Source: Bryum argenteum
Lineage: Eukaryota; Streptophyta; Bryopsida; Bryales; Bryaceae
Length of the DNA stretch: 64,000 bases
Reading direction: 5' to 3'
Assembly: GCA_037043015.1 (NCBI GenBank)
Contig: CM073330.1
Location: forward strand, 14,650,512-14,714,511
Within the stretch, counting starts at the first letter, position 1, and every line of letters starts with the position of its first letter. Below are positions 47,901 through 60,930 of the stretch, in pieces. Made by a program: the position numbers and the translations under genes. The notes beneath the pieces are model-generated. The model was not told where the DNA came from. It did no database searches and worked only from the letters and a program-made list of their open reading frames with translations.

Positions 47901-49096
47901 ACTGCACTCTGTTTTATGCACTGATGACGTTTTCATAAATCAATGGGATCCAATAAATCAAGTTCAACAAGGATGAAGTCTTTGGCTGCTTGATAACTCT
48001 CGTACTATATTATTGCTCTTCTGATATCTGAATTGGTGCTACTTGTGTGCAGGTCTTCATGACTCTTGCTGCAGCTGGATTGATGGATAAAGCAGGAAGG
48101 CGTATTCTGCTCATGGTAAGTAGCAGTGTGTCCTGTTATTACTTGGGTGCTAGAAGAGCTTTCAATGGGAATTCGGAGCTTCATAATGCAGAAACCAGCA
48201 TACCCTTGACTTTCGCTTTACATGGCTTGCAGGTATCTGCAGGAGGCATGGCTCTCAGCTGCTTCCTCGTCGGCTTTTCCTTCTACTTACGGGTAAGCCT
48301 TCACTACCGAATCGATGGAATGCTATGCCATAGCACTTTGACATCTTCAGTTCATCAATGTATGCATTCTGTATTGAGGTGCATTTATCGTACAGGAATT
48401 GCAACCCGAGAAGATGTCAGAGGCTTTGAACACCTTCATCTCTGAACTGGCACTTGTTAGCCTTCTGGTAAGACTCAATCTTAGCTTAATCCTACAAAGT
48501 GTTCGTATTGGAGCTTCGGCGATGAGTTTACCAAATTATGTAGGGTGAGTTGGTATGCTTCCGCCATTAACCGGTATTCTCTGGTGCAGGTTTACATTGC
48601 AACTTTTTCACTCGGAATAGGTGCCATTCCGTGGATCATCATGTCCGAGGCAAGTGCTGCATCAGTTTATCTCCTCTTTGTATAATCTCATTATCTCATC
48701 ATTTTGCGCAGGAATTGTTTATCTCATCAATTTTTCAAGGATTTGATCATCTCATCTTGATACTGTTCAACGTACAGATCTTTCCTGCACACGTCAAGGG
48801 CGTAGCTGGAAGCGTTGCCACTCTGATCAATTGGTTCTGCTCGTACGCTGTTACTATGATTTTCAACTACATGCTTCTTTGGAGCTCCACAGGTAACATG
48901 CTATTTCTCTCATCTAACTAAAGAGGTTCAAGCATTGGTCTTTTTCTGTATACTGACAGTAATGTGGATAACCTAACCTACAGGTTCCTTTTGGATATTT
49001 GCTGCCGAGTGTGTGGGCACAGTAGTATTCGTCGCGCTCTACGTTCCAGAAACTCGTGGGCGGACACTTGAACAGATTGAAGCCTCGTTCAAGTAA
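44969..49096 (+). CDS. ERD6-like monosaccharide transporter (MFS)
   Basis: Eighteen in-frame exons give 506 residues: 44969-45214, 45684-45746, 46022-46111, 46209-46268, 46412-46477, 46584-46649, 46749-46824, 46983-47047, 47257-47349, 47439-47519, 47664-47748, 47849-47895, 48053-48115, 48233-48292, 48396-48467, 48590-48649, 48778-48892, 48984-49096. Family members move hexoses with protons across the tonoplast. Sugar-porter marks are in order: [75 protein letters not shown] and [13 protein letters not shown]. Twelve membrane segments are expected. The hydrophilic N-terminus carries LEKPLL (23-28), matching the LxxxLL vacuolar sorting motif of this family, and a five-His run. The intron after 48649 starts with GC (GCAAGT), a GC-AG intron. 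Confidence 0.95.
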
Positions 49097-50400
49097 CGAT
49101 ACACTGTAATTACTCCTGTATAATCATCCAGTCATTACTAGGGCTTTCAAGGAGTTCCTTTGATAGATTCCTTTTGTATTTGCACTCGGCTCCTTCAGTG
49201 AGATAACAACAGTCGAGGAGGATAGACATTCCATTCTTTCAACTCTTGATTCATGAGCTCAATGTGCTCGTTGTTTCGGGATGCCCTGACCCTGATTAGG
49301 CGTTTGACAGTTGAAGTGGGCTGAAGCTAAGCTGGTCACTGAGTGTACTTATTTACCAATTTCTAATCAATATATTTGTACCAACCCGTGAAGGTATATT
49401 GGTATTTCATGGTATTTCTTTGGATGGTTTAGTTGTCGAAGTTGTTGTCTTTTACTTTTCTGCTTTGATGTTACATTCAACCATCTGTCTGATCTGATCC
49501 TATTGTCATTTTTCACTTCGTGGGTGAACATTTGACCTGTGGATGTAGGAGGTCTTATATGTTGTAAGAATGTTCAATGATTCCCGTGTTTTAATTACCG
49601 GCCCCTTCGGACCCTCGACGACGAGATTGTGCCAACGAACGGGAAGAAGCCCTGCTTGTGAAAGGAAGTGGGTTTTACACCAATTTGATGTTGCACGGGT
49701 CACGTCAACAATTGCAAGACAACATCCACAAAATCAGCATGCTTGCTTGACCAATCAAGTGAGCTTTCGAGGAAGGAGGAGAGAATCATGCGACTCTGTA
49801 GCTGTGCATGGTGCAGTGGGGACACAACCTATTGACTAAACTCGGCAACTCATTAATGCATGCCTAAAACCACTTAGTGAGGCATTTTTAGAGGGTATAC
49901 ATAACGAATGCTCTAATTATTGGACTATAAGAAAATAATATCATCTTTATCAGATTCTAATGAAAGTTTTATCCTTCATTTTTTCTTTGTGATAAAAATC
50001 ATATATATTTTAATTTTCAATTTTTTGAATTTTTTTTCCTTAGATTTTTATTTTTTAGTGATGTCATAAGCATGAGTAACTAGATATTAAAGGTATGTGT
50101 AGGAAATGGAACTTCATTATGATTGCTTTAATAGATGTTAGTAATTGATATCAACCCCAAAATGTTCAATTAATCGATCTTTATACTATTTTTTATTTTG
50201 GCTATTACAAATTCATTAATTAAGCACACTCTTTTAAAGTATACAATCTACCATGAGTATTGGTTGTTAAATAAACTTAGTGGGTCAAATGTTTGAATTC
50301 TCTATGATAAAATTTAAAATCTTTTTGATACTGTTATATTGTCAAATTTATATTTCATGCACTAATAATAAGATGGGCATCTATTTTGCACTAACAAATG
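49097..50400. other. 3' flank and intergenic DNA
   Basis: Probable 3' UTR of the transporter to about 49400. A small two-strand frame pair at 49506-49839 has no recognisable family. AT-rich beyond 49900. Confidence 0.4.
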
Positions 50401-51580
50401 TGTCAACTTTGTGTCGTGTAGTGACAAGCATGTCATGTCAACATAAAAACTTCAACAGCGACAAGCATGTTAATTTTTTATTGTGCACGTTCATACATGT
50501 TTTATTGTAAGTTGACAAGGAGGTTATAAGCTGGTTAGGTCAACTTTCTATTAGGGGTTGACAAGGAGGTCATAGTTAGCCTTTTGTCGTACTTTGACAA
50601 AGAGGTTATGGCAGCTTTATGTCTTGGACTAATAAAGATGTCAGATGAACTTCTTGCCATGCATTGATGAAAATATCATGCTAGTTTTCTATTGGATACT
50701 GACAAAAAGGTCAGGTAGAATATGCTTTCCGTCGTGCATTGTCAGTTTGTGCAATTGTACTCGTCGTATACTTTTGATTTGATCACATACATCGTGCACT
50801 TTTGAGTACAGTAGTGTTGTACGAATACGTCAAATACATGTCTTGTTTAAACTATCATGCTCAACATTATTTAAATGGAATCAATCAATTATAATCAATA
50901 ATAGGTAGCTATACGTCCTCTCAAAGAACCAATTTGATATTGTACCAAAATAATGAGCTTCAATAATAATTTTTCAACAATACAGAGGTTTGTCATGGAA
51001 AGCAATTTTCTTTAAATATTGTCATTAGTAATCATGTTTATCACTTTTTGTCAAAAAAGTTCAGAGTTTCAGTAATAAAAATCAAATCGTGCATTGTCAC
51101 GTATCTCTCATGCACTTACAAACCTATTGTGCATCGTCACACACATATTTGTGATGCATTTTTTGATACATGTAGTCTCATGTCACATACATGTATTGAA
51201 TCATCAATAACTTATCGTGCATTGAGAGGTACGTATCGTGCTTGACAGATACGTCAAGCACGATACATGTCGTCTCATAGTACACTCACAAATACAATAT
51301 TTATATGTTCATGCACTGACATGTATGTTTTGTACGCGGACAACTATACATTGTGCACCAATATATATGTATTATGTACTCACACGTATGTATTGTGCAT
51401 TGATATATACTTGTTGTGCTCTAACATGCACCTATTCTGCACAATATTTGTTGTGCACTCAAAGAGATATGTTGTGCACTAACGAATACCGCTTCTACAC
51501 TAACAAGTACCTATCATACACAAATAATTATGTATCCGTTGTGTACTACAATTCCAAACATGTTAAACGCTAATTAGGTA
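50400..51580. repeat. Degenerate minisatellite, left of the Copia element
   Basis: The first part (50400-50740) has units with TTGACAAGGAGGTCAT separated by GTCGTGCATTGA-like words at a period near 50. The second part (51080-51560) has units with TCGTGCATTGA, GTACGTATCGTGCTTGACAG and TGTGCAC-AACATGTATGT at about 25-35 bases. The words CGTGCA and GACA-GTA-CTATCGTG are shared with the array at 58.6-59.7 kb. Confidence 0.75.
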
Positions 51581-53446
51581 CAATGAAAAATAGCCAATTA
51601 AACATTTTGAAGAAGTATTAATATACATGTTGTGATTATAAATTTCATTAATACATGAATTTCACTTTGACCCAGTACAAAACATGTAAACGCAAGCAAT
51701 TATATGATGTGCAACGAGAATTAATTTCACTTCTAAACCTTGAATCAAAGTAGGCTAAGACAAATGTCAAGAATTTATCAACTCTACATGTTTGTATAGA
51801 AGTTTTTTTTAGTGACTACAATACAATTGTTTGAATGTAGCAAACCAGTTGTACTACACAATTTTCCTTCTAGTGAGTACCCAACACACATTGATCTATT
51901 ATTAATTGATTTTAAGTAATTCAAACTCTCAACATCACTTTAATCTTAAAAGCAATGATACATCAATCTCCATTCCATTAAAATGACACTAGTCCAAGAC
52001 ATATTGTGTCACATGAAAACTTGCATTTATATGCCTAGGCTATAGTATAATATAATATTACTCTTGCTTATATATTATCACTTATATTTCATATTATAAC
52101 CTTCGCTTTCTATGATATTCCATGGTTTCTAAACAATTGTTCAAAAAGTAGAGGCATGCTATTTTGGCAAAGAGTATTATTTTAAAAGTATCGAGGATCA
52201 TAAAAAAAATCCAAAGACAGAACATTATCATCATGGACATGCTCAACATTGATTGTTTGAACTTTCTAGAATAATTACTCCAACTTGTAGTAACAATACT
52301 TATAAAGAAACAATATTATCTAGCTAACAATTATACGTGGTTGCCCTACATGATATATGGGTGAGCTTTGCCTAAATATAGGAATATTTTTCATTGTATG
52401 ATTGAATTTTCTAATTCGTGCCATAGAAGATTTAGAGTTTTTTTTCAAAAAAACTTTAAAACAAGTGCTCTAGATCCTAAAATTACAAAATTCTTAGACC
52501 ATATGCTGAAAAATCTAAATTTCATCTAATATCTTGCTTATTTTGGCAAAATTTGAAACTTTTTACCCTCTTGGGCTTTTAGATATTGAAGTATGTATAT
52601 AAAATTTCATTAACTCTACACGTTTACAACATAATTTGTCAAAAACCTATATTCGCATTTATCAACTACTACTGCAAAAAGTAAACTTGATACCATATGT
52701 ATAAGGTTAGTTTGACACTTTCTTGTTGAATTATTATGTTATCCTTCAATTCATTTATTTTTAATAATTCTAGGTTCTTTTACTAGAGTTTAGAGAACAT
52801 AGATTCCTCTGAAGTGACCCTATCACATATCTATTATCTAAGCCAAGTAGTTGTTTTTCTTGTCTTGTCTTGTCCTTTTTTAATTTTTTAGTTTTTTAAT
52901 CTTTTTAATTTTTTTAGTTTTAATTTTTTAAAATTTTTGTAGTTTTTAATTTTTTAAAATTTTAATTTTTAAATTTTTAAATTTTTTAGTTTTAAATTAT
53001 TTTTTAAATTTTTTATTTTTTATTTGCGAGTGACATTATGGTTTGTCCGAATGGAGTGCATGAGGTCAAAGTATATAAGTGGGTGTGGCAACGCCGCAAG
53101 GACATACTGGTTTATTACTTTGAGGCATGAAGTCTTTTTTGTTTGTGAGAGTGTGTGTGGGTGACATTATAATCTTGGGCACCCCCAGTTAGATCGGGGG
53201 GCATGAAGTGTCGTTGGAAGTGGATATTTTTGTAGACGTGTAGACAAAAATTGGATTGTGATTCTGGCCGACGAATCCCGACATATTGAATTTCCAAGTA
53301 TATGTGGCCCAAAGTTTTTATTACAAATTATAGGTATGAGCGTCGCAAGACCACGAGGCACACTAGTGGTAGATGAAATCACCATAAACAAAGACATGAC
53401 AATGAAGGCAATAGACCATGAGATCTGTTACTACCATATAGTATCT
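51581..53446. other. AT-rich intergenic DNA
   Basis: No gene recognised. A T-rich low-complexity tract (52860-53030, words like TTTTTTAATTTTTTAG) occupies part of it. Confidence 0.45.
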
Positions 53447-53520
53447 AGTAAGTAATTGATCTTTACAATGCTTGGATACAAGATACGACAATCCCAATCC
53501 CAAGTTAGACTTTAGAATAC
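53447..53520 (-). repeat. Inverted partial LTR next to the Copia element
   Basis: These 74 bases are an inverted near-copy of the last part of the adjoining LTR (AGTAAGTAATTGATCTTTAC against the LTR end GTAAAGATCAATTACTTACT). It abuts the left LTR, making a palindromic junction, and no counterpart is seen at the right end. Confidence 0.8.
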
Positions 53521-53523
53521 CAA

Positions 53524-53719
53524 ATACCTATAGTCAGAGAAGTACTATATATATCTATAGCTTGTATATGGCTAATTCGTTCAAGTAATGCATATCAAAG
53601 TTATTCATTCACAAAGTCTTGGCTTTGAGATTGCCATATTCTAAAGTCTAACTTGGGATTGGGATTGTCGTATCTTGTATCTTGTGTCCTAGCATTGTAA
53701 AGATCAATTACTTACTAGA
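53524..53719 (+). repeat. Left LTR of the Copia element
   Basis: 196 bases matching the right LTR at about 98 percent. The exact outer edge is uncertain because an inverted LTR piece lies directly upstream. Confidence 0.85.
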
Positions 53720-56700
53720 GGTTATGGGCCCACTCACGGGTTTCTGAAATAATTGCGTAAGTACCGCTTATCTTGTCGTTCTTTTTGTCATTGCCCTTGA
53801 TTTATCACTTAGTACTTGTTCTTGATTTATCATTTAGTACAAGTGATGGGAGACTCTGGGAACAGAGACTTAGGCAACATTGACCGGTTTGATGGAGAAA
53901 AGTTCCATTTATGGAAATTTCAAATGCGAGCAGTCTTCATGGGGAAGGATCTGCTGACGATAGTTGATGGCACTGAGTCCAAGCCAGCCGACAGTGGGGT
54001 CGACCAGACGGCGTGGATTAAGCGTGATAGTCAGGCAATTAGCCTTCTTTGCCAAGCCTTAGACAAGAAGTATCTGGGCTATGTTGTTGCATGTACGTCT
54101 TCCCATGCCATTTGGGACAAGATTCGAGTTATCCATAAGCAGGACTCGATAGAAAGCGTTGACGCTCTACAACAAAAATTCTTCAAATGCTCGATGGAAG
54201 AAGGAGAAAGCATCGCATCTTTTCTTGGAAAGATTGATATGGTGATTAGCCAGCTCGCCAGCAGAGGTGATACGACCTTCACTTCGAACGCAATCATTGC
54301 AAAGATCATGAGCAACCTCCCGGCCGGTTATGACAGCGTCTTAACAGCATGGGAATGTTCTTCTACTGCTGATCAAACACTGGCAAATCTCACCCTCATG
54401 TTGTACCAGCAAGAAGTCAGGCTCAAGAATCGAGCACAGCAGTTGGAAAAGGTGACTCCGTATATAGCGACTAGCAAGACCGCAAGCGGAAAGAAATCAG
54501 GGGGAACGAGTGATCAACGACCAAATCTGACGTATGAGCAGCGTCAGGCCAGGCGGAAAGAGATTGAAGAAAAGAAGAAGTCCCATAACTACAAGAAAGT
54601 TGGGCATTGGGCGAGAGAATGTCCACACTCTGCCAAAGAGGACGCTGAAAAAGAGGACAACATCGGAGGAAAGAAGGTCAACGCTTACAAAGTATTTGTC
54701 GCGAGCATCTCACATCAAACCAGCGATGAGTAGTATGCAGATAGTGGATGCACCCAACACATGACTGATCGGAGAGCATGGTTTCACACATTTCAACTGA
54801 TAAAACCTTCACCAGAGCGTTCCGTGGCGGGTATCGGAGGGTTCAAGACAAAGGCAGAAGGGGTTGGCGATATTCTTGTCACGGTGAAGACGCCCTCCGG
54901 TGATGAGATCAGCATCTTGTCGCAAGTTCTCTACGTACCAAACCTTGGGCGAAATCTTTTTTCCTGCTACAGGGCAACTCAAAAAGGCATTTTCACGTTA
55001 CATATGAAGGATGGATGCAACCTTATTCAGAATGGTATTGTTGTAATGACTGGAGTGACGAAGAATAAAGTTTACCGTCTTGAGATAGAGACAGTCCTCC
55101 CACCACCCGCGCAAGCAAATGTGGCGAGGTCGTTCAGATTTGAGTCCAAGAAGGAGAATACCCAGACGTTGGCGGTTTGGCACCGACGACTAGCTCATGT
55201 GAATAGTAGTATGATTAAAAAGATGGAGGCTACCGGGATGGTAGATGGCTTGATTTTGGCCGGGAGAGGCACCGAATTTTGCACCGGCTGCGCTTATGGT
55301 AAAATCCAAAGAAATTCATTCCCATGGAATGACCCACGAACAAGGTCGAAACTCCCTAGCGATCTGGTCCATACGGACTTGTGTGGACCGATGAGGCAGA
55401 CTAGCATAGGCGGAGCGAAGTACTTCATCTTGTTTAAAGATGACGCCACCAGCTTCCGAGTGATAGAAAATATCAAATCAAAAACAGAACAAGAGGTTCT
55501 TGCATGCTTCAAAAGATTTGTTGGGCAGCTTCGACGAGAAACTGGCCATGATCTCAAGACACTAAGAAGCGATCGAAGGAGCGAATATATTGGCGCTACG
55601 ATAACAAGCTATGTCAACGAGATTCATGTAAAGCACGAGTTGACCAAGAGTTATACACCTGAGCAAAATAGAGCATCCGAAAGGGAAAATCGTACAATCG
55701 TGGAGGCAGCTCGAAGCATGCTGCATGCTAGCAATATCCACCTGAAGTTCTGGGGCAAGGCAATTCATTCTGCCGTATACATTCTAAAAAGGACCGGGAC
55801 CAGAACATTGGAATGCGTGACGCCATTCGAGGCCTGGCACGGTTGCAAGCCGTCAATCGCTCACATCAGAGTTTTTGGATGTGATGCGTATTACCACGTT
55901 CCAAAAGAAAAACGCCACAAGCTCATGCCAAAAGCTAGGAGAGCTGTTCTTATGGGATACTCGGACACAAGCAAAGCTTACCGCTTGTGGGACATTTAAT
56001 CGAGGAAGATTGTGGAAAGTAGAGACGTCTTGTTTGATGAAACACCCGTCAAGGATCCTGCTTCCAACAATGAAGGTCGATTCATCCATGACACTCCAGA
56101 TGTGGCTCACTTGGGAGATATTTCACCATCCATTTAAGGAGTAGTGGGAGTGATTCCGAGAGAAGTGGCAGTAGACTTGAGGCCAGTGAGAGTTGTCCAA
56201 GAGAGAGGTGGGGTGGTTCACGGAGCGCTAGGCATGCAGCCAATTGTTGCTCAGCATGAGTTCACACAAAGCCAAGATGAGCTACCCAGCAACGTTGACG
56301 ACACATTGCCAAAAACCAGTAGTGCTCTTGTACCGGAAACAAACAATGGCATGATTGATGGCGTAGCAGATGAACAGCCACAACGCGATGACGACGTTCC
56401 TGGTCCGGGCCTTGATGCCTCCCTATCATCGCCGCGACAAGCTCCACGCTCACGACAACCACCCTAGCGTCTCGGCGAGTGGATATATCCTATTGATCGC
56501 AGTCACTATGCTTGCACAGCCGTTGGTACGTTTGACATTCCAGATGAGCCTGAGTCATACAATGAAGCAATGCAATCACTACAACGAGAAGAGTGGATAC
56601 GCGCAATGAAGGAGGAATTCAACTTTCTCATCAAAAACCAGACATGGGACTATCAGATTCTGCCAGAAGGAAGGAAAACCGTAAAGAACAAGTGGGTGTA

Positions 56701-58208
56701 TAAAGTTAAGCTCGCGGCAGACGGAAGCGTGGATCGTTTCAAGGCTCGATTGGTAGCTAAGGGGTTCACGCAGAAGAAGGGCATCGATTTCAACGAAACT
56801 TACAACCCAGTAGTCAAGTTTGACTCCATACGAATTGTATTGTCAATTGCAGCATTGGAGGACATGAACATTACACAATTTGACATTAGAACAACATTTC
56901 TCTACGGAGAAATCGAGGAGGAGATCTTCATGACGCAGCCGATAGGATTCGAAGATTCCGGTCAGATTGGGATGGTGTGTAGGCTACGCAAGGCACTGTA
57001 TGGATTACGACAATCTTCCAGAGTCTGGAATCATCGATTCAACTCGTTTCTTACCACTTATAATCTCGTTTCAACTTCAGCAGATGGATGTGTTTACTGT
57101 AGCACTTCCGTCCCACGGTTCATCATAACGATCTCTGTCGATGATGGCGATCTGTATCGAGGATCGATATGTAGTTGAGATCCTTTCCTTCATGGGAAAA
57201 GCATTTCGGATTACTACTGGTTACCCGGAAATATACGTCGGCCTACATATTGTGAGAGATCGAGAGAAGCGAGCTATACATTTAGATCAAACACGATATA
57301 TATTGTCCAAACTCAAGAAGTATGGTTTTGATAAATGCGGCTCGGTTTCTATCCCTGCAGATCCAAACAGTGTTACCGACCTCAACCGTCATATGGCATA
57401 CGGAAGCAAGGTGGATACTCGGTTTCCATATGTTGAAATTAGTGGGAGCCTACAGTTCGCGCAGCTTGGTACGCGATTTGACATCTCATATGCAGTAGCA
57501 CATGTCGCCAAGTTCACTGCCTGTCCTTCGACTCCGCATGTAAATGCAGTTAAACAAATATTGAAGTATCTTCACGGCACGAGCTCCATGGGCATTACGT
57601 ACAGTGCAAGTGGCACCAATAATACTCTTGAGGGCTTTTGCGACGCAGACTACGCTATGGATTTGGACGACAGAAAGTCAAGATCAGACTTTATTCTAAC
57701 GTTAAATGGGGGGTCAATCTCCTGGGGTTCCCGTAAACAAGGCTGCACTGCTGGTAGCACCACTGAAGCTGAATACATTGCAGCTCACTTGGCAACGCAA
57801 GAGATCATATGGGCGTGACGACTACTCACCGATCTACACTACGCCCCGACGGGACCTACGCAGCTGTGGTCCGACAACCAGGCTGCCATGAGACTGGTCC
57901 AAAATCCCGAGTTCCATTGCCGAACTAAGCACATAGATGTGAAATATCACATTATTCGGGAGGCTTATGCATCTGGCCACACTCTACTTGACTACATCAA
58001 CACTATTGATCAGGTCGCAAATTTGCTCACAAAACCGTTGCCTCGTGATCGTTTCGAGCGTTTACGAAGTCTTCTAGGTATGAATCCTTCCGATGATGCG
58101 TGATGCGAGTGGGAGTTTTGAGAGACCATGACGCATCAGCATCAACATGGCAAGCGGAACACTAACAGGCGGAACTCTAATAGGCGGAAGGCGGAACGCT
58201 AAGCTAGA

Positions 58209-58404
58209 ATACCTATAGTCACAGAAGTACTATATATATCTATAGCTTGTATATGGCTAATTCATTCAAGTAATGCATATCAAAGTTATTCATTCACAAA
58301 GTCTTGGCTTTGAGATTGCCATATTCTAAAGTCTAACCTAGGATTGGGATTGTCGTATCTTGTATCTTGTGTCCTAGCATTGTAAAGATCAATTACTTAC
58401 TAGA
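58209..58404 (+). repeat. Right LTR of the Copia element
   Basis: 196 bases matching the left LTR, ending in ATTACTTACTAGA. No convincing short target duplication was found at the outer borders. Confidence 0.85.
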
Positions 58405-58619
58405 TAGTAATAATTGAATATAAATATAACATTTAATTGCCGTCAAAGCCAAAAGCCAAAAGTAACGAGACATTAATCCATTCACTACTTTATTCTAAAT
58501 AGTTCTAGATGCTAAATCTTCATATCATCTTGGAGGAGATAATGCATTACCAAAATACAAAAGCACATATACTCTTGTTATCAACAAGCTCATCATTAAT
58601 TTATGTCTACCATATATAA

Positions 58620-59720
58620 CATGTTCATGATAGGTTCATGATGTGTTCAACAATTATATGTCGTGTTCTATACATATCTATCGGACACGTCATGTATTTG
58701 TTATACACGGCATTCACGCATGACATGTATCTGTCACACACGACATCTATTTGTTGTAAACAATATGTATTTGTCTTACTCGCCATTTATCTCTCTTGCT
58801 TGACACGCATATGTTGCACAAGACATGTATTTGTCACGTACATCATGTATTTGTCTTGAACGATACGTATCTGTCTTACTCGTCTGTTATAACTCTTCTT
58901 TGACACGCATTGCTTGTGCCCGACATGTATTTGTCTTACGCGGCATGTATTTGTCACACACAAAATGTATCTATACACAAAATGTATCTATAACTGTTAC
59001 GCACGACATATATTTGTCATAAACGATACGTATTTGTCTTACTCGCCAGTTATTTGTCTTGCTTCACAAGCATCTATCTCTCGGACAAGACAAATATTTG
59101 TGATGTACGACATGTATGTGTGCCACGACATGTATTTATCACGTATGACATTTATCATTTGTGGACGATACATATCTATCTTGCACGACATGTACCTATC
59201 TTGCTCGACAAGTTCCCATTTTGTTTCACAGGTGCCTACTCGACAGGTGCTGATCTTGCCCATCCGATCTTACTCGACCGGTTGCTCGATTGGTATCCAT
59301 CGTGCTGACCTTGCTCAGGTACCTATCGTATCGTGCCGACAGGTACCTATCGTGTGCCGATGCTCGACAGGTACCTATCGTGTGCCGATGCTCGACAGGT
59401 ACCTATCGTGTGCCGATGCTCGACAGGTACCTATTGTGTCACCTATTGTGCTGATCTTGCTCGACATGTCATGTACCTATCGACATGTCATGTACCTATC
59501 GTGCCGATACTGTAGGTACCTATTGTGCCAATCTTGCCAATCTTGCTTGATAGGTACCCATCTTGCTTGATCGGTACCCATCGTGCCCATCTTGCTCGAC
59601 ATGTGCCCATCTTGCTCGATATGCATATATCTTTGTTGACAGGTATCCCTTTTGCTCGACATGCATATATCTTCGTTGACAGATATCCAGCTTGCTTGAC
59701 AGATATCTATCTTGTTCGTT
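58620..59720. repeat. Degenerate minisatellite, right of the Copia element
   Basis: About 1.1 kb of 20-30 base units: in the left part CACGACATGTATTTGTCTTG, in the right part CTCGACAGGTACCTATCGTG and variants (TTGATCGGTACCCATCGTG, TCGACATGCATATATCTT). GC content peaks near 59230-59600 and falls toward both edges. Several open frames on both strands are repeat artefacts. Confidence 0.85.
59341..59434. repeat. 28-bp homogeneous sub-array
   Basis: Three perfect 28-base units and a partial fourth, starting at 59341, 59369, 59397 and 59425 (AGGTACCTATCGTGTGCCGA then TGCTCGAC). This is the youngest part of the larger minisatellite. Confidence 0.95.
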
Positions 59721-60364
59721 GAAATGGCACTTTGTGTATAGATTGGGAACTTTTTTTGCATTATTATTCAAATATAGATTTTATAAAAAAAATCACTTAT
59801 ATTGTGCAATGAGGTTCAGTTTCATACCTCTAAAGGAATCAAAACAATGAGATAATTCATGTTGTGCTAAAAGAAATCAACCCCAACATTGAACCTTCAC
59901 ATGTTTGCAATTCATCAAATGTCTAAATTCATAACTACCAACTATTGTTTTACATAATAAACTCAATATACTGCACACGACAAGGCCCATGAGGTTTCTT
60001 ATTACCTATAACAATCAATTATTCAACAATATGCTAAGTAATTACACTCAGAACCCAAAAGTACCCTCACACACATCAATTCATTAGTATTCAATACTAA
60101 ACTTATATTCCATTCCATTTTTGATGCCACTTTTCATTCCATCATAATGGGCATTAATTATCATAAAAATTCAAGGTTATTATAAACATGCTCGCAATCA
60201 ATCCTTCAAGTATTCTTAAAACACCACCAACATAACTTCACATAAACCTAGGAATAATACTTGAAAGAATAAGTAGTAATTTTACATAACACCAAACATC
60301 CCTTCCATGGTATGTTGGTGGGTCGGGGAATGGGGTGCAAAGGGGCACGGTGATAGGGTAGGAG
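59721..60364. other. AT-rich intergenic DNA
   Basis: No gene recognised. Confidence 0.45.
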
Positions 60365-60444
60365 GATGACCGGGGGAATCCCAGCCTGATGACCGGGGGA
60401 ATCCCAGCCTGATGACCGGGGGAATCCCAGCCTGATGACCGGGC
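60365..60444. repeat. 23-bp tandem repeat upstream of CCR4
   Basis: Three identical 23-base units starting GATGACCGGGGGAATCCCAG (60365, 60388, 60411) and a partial fourth. GC-rich, about 490 bases before the CCR4 start codon. Confidence 0.95.
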
Positions 60445-60930
60445 GGCCGAGGTCAGTGGAAGCGCAGGCTCTTCCGTCTGGCTCTCGTAGTTGGTGCGCC
60501 CTCCGTCCCTCCGTCCTTCATCCGCCATCGCCATTGTTCCTTCCCCTTCCTTACCTCCGCTGCTCTCACTCTCCCCACCATCTTCTTCCTCATCCTTTCC
60601 CGCTCATTTTGCTATTCGAATCGCCTCTTCTCGTGGTCCCTACCTCCCTCACTCCTTTTCTTCCCGCTCTCTCGCCCTACCCTACTCCCACTCTCGTAAT
60701 CGATCCTCTTGTCCTCTCGAATAGAGCTTGAACCGTACTGGAGCTTGGATTGTTGCAAGTTTGAACTGGAGCATAGGATTAGGGTACGAGGAGAGGAGCT
60801 GGAGCGCTGGCGCGGGCAGGGGGAGTCACCTGATGGCGGATCCGCCTTCAGAGAAAGAGCAGCAGAGATTGTTTAATTTTTGTGAGAGCTCGAACAAGGG
60901 CGGAGCTAGGGACAAGGGAGGGGGGGAAGC
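60445..60930 (+). promoter_or_regulatory. 5' region of the CCR4 gene
   Basis: C/T-rich leader (60480-60720) followed by G-rich sequence up to the ATG. It probably holds the promoter and 5' UTR. A small upstream open frame, 60832-60936 (starting MADPPSEKEQQ), overlaps the CCR4 start in another frame and could lower its translation; this is inference. Confidence 0.4.

Larger units (their letters stand above)
53524..58404 (+). mobile_element. Young Ty1/Copia LTR retrotransposon
   Basis: A 4.9-kb plus-strand element of the Copia family. Direct repeats of 196 bases lie at 53524-53719 and 58209-58404. The body has the Copia order: gag with a zinc-knuckle region (about 53.8-54.7 kb), protease and integrase (about 54.7-56.0 kb), then reverse transcriptase and RNase H (about 56.5-58.1 kb). 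The LTRs differ at about four positions (near 98 percent identity), so insertion was recent. The coding part is broken in a handful of places (roughly four to six), so this copy looks dead. Purine-rich GGCGGAA words lie just before the right LTR. Confidence 0.92.

Noticed and set aside
49506-49839. Pair of small opposite-strand frames downstream of the transporter
   Set aside because: No domain, no family match, no splice or start support.
58638-59761. Multiple 60-200 aa frames on both strands
   Set aside because: All lie in the degenerate minisatellite and repeat Thr/Tyr/Cys-rich words.
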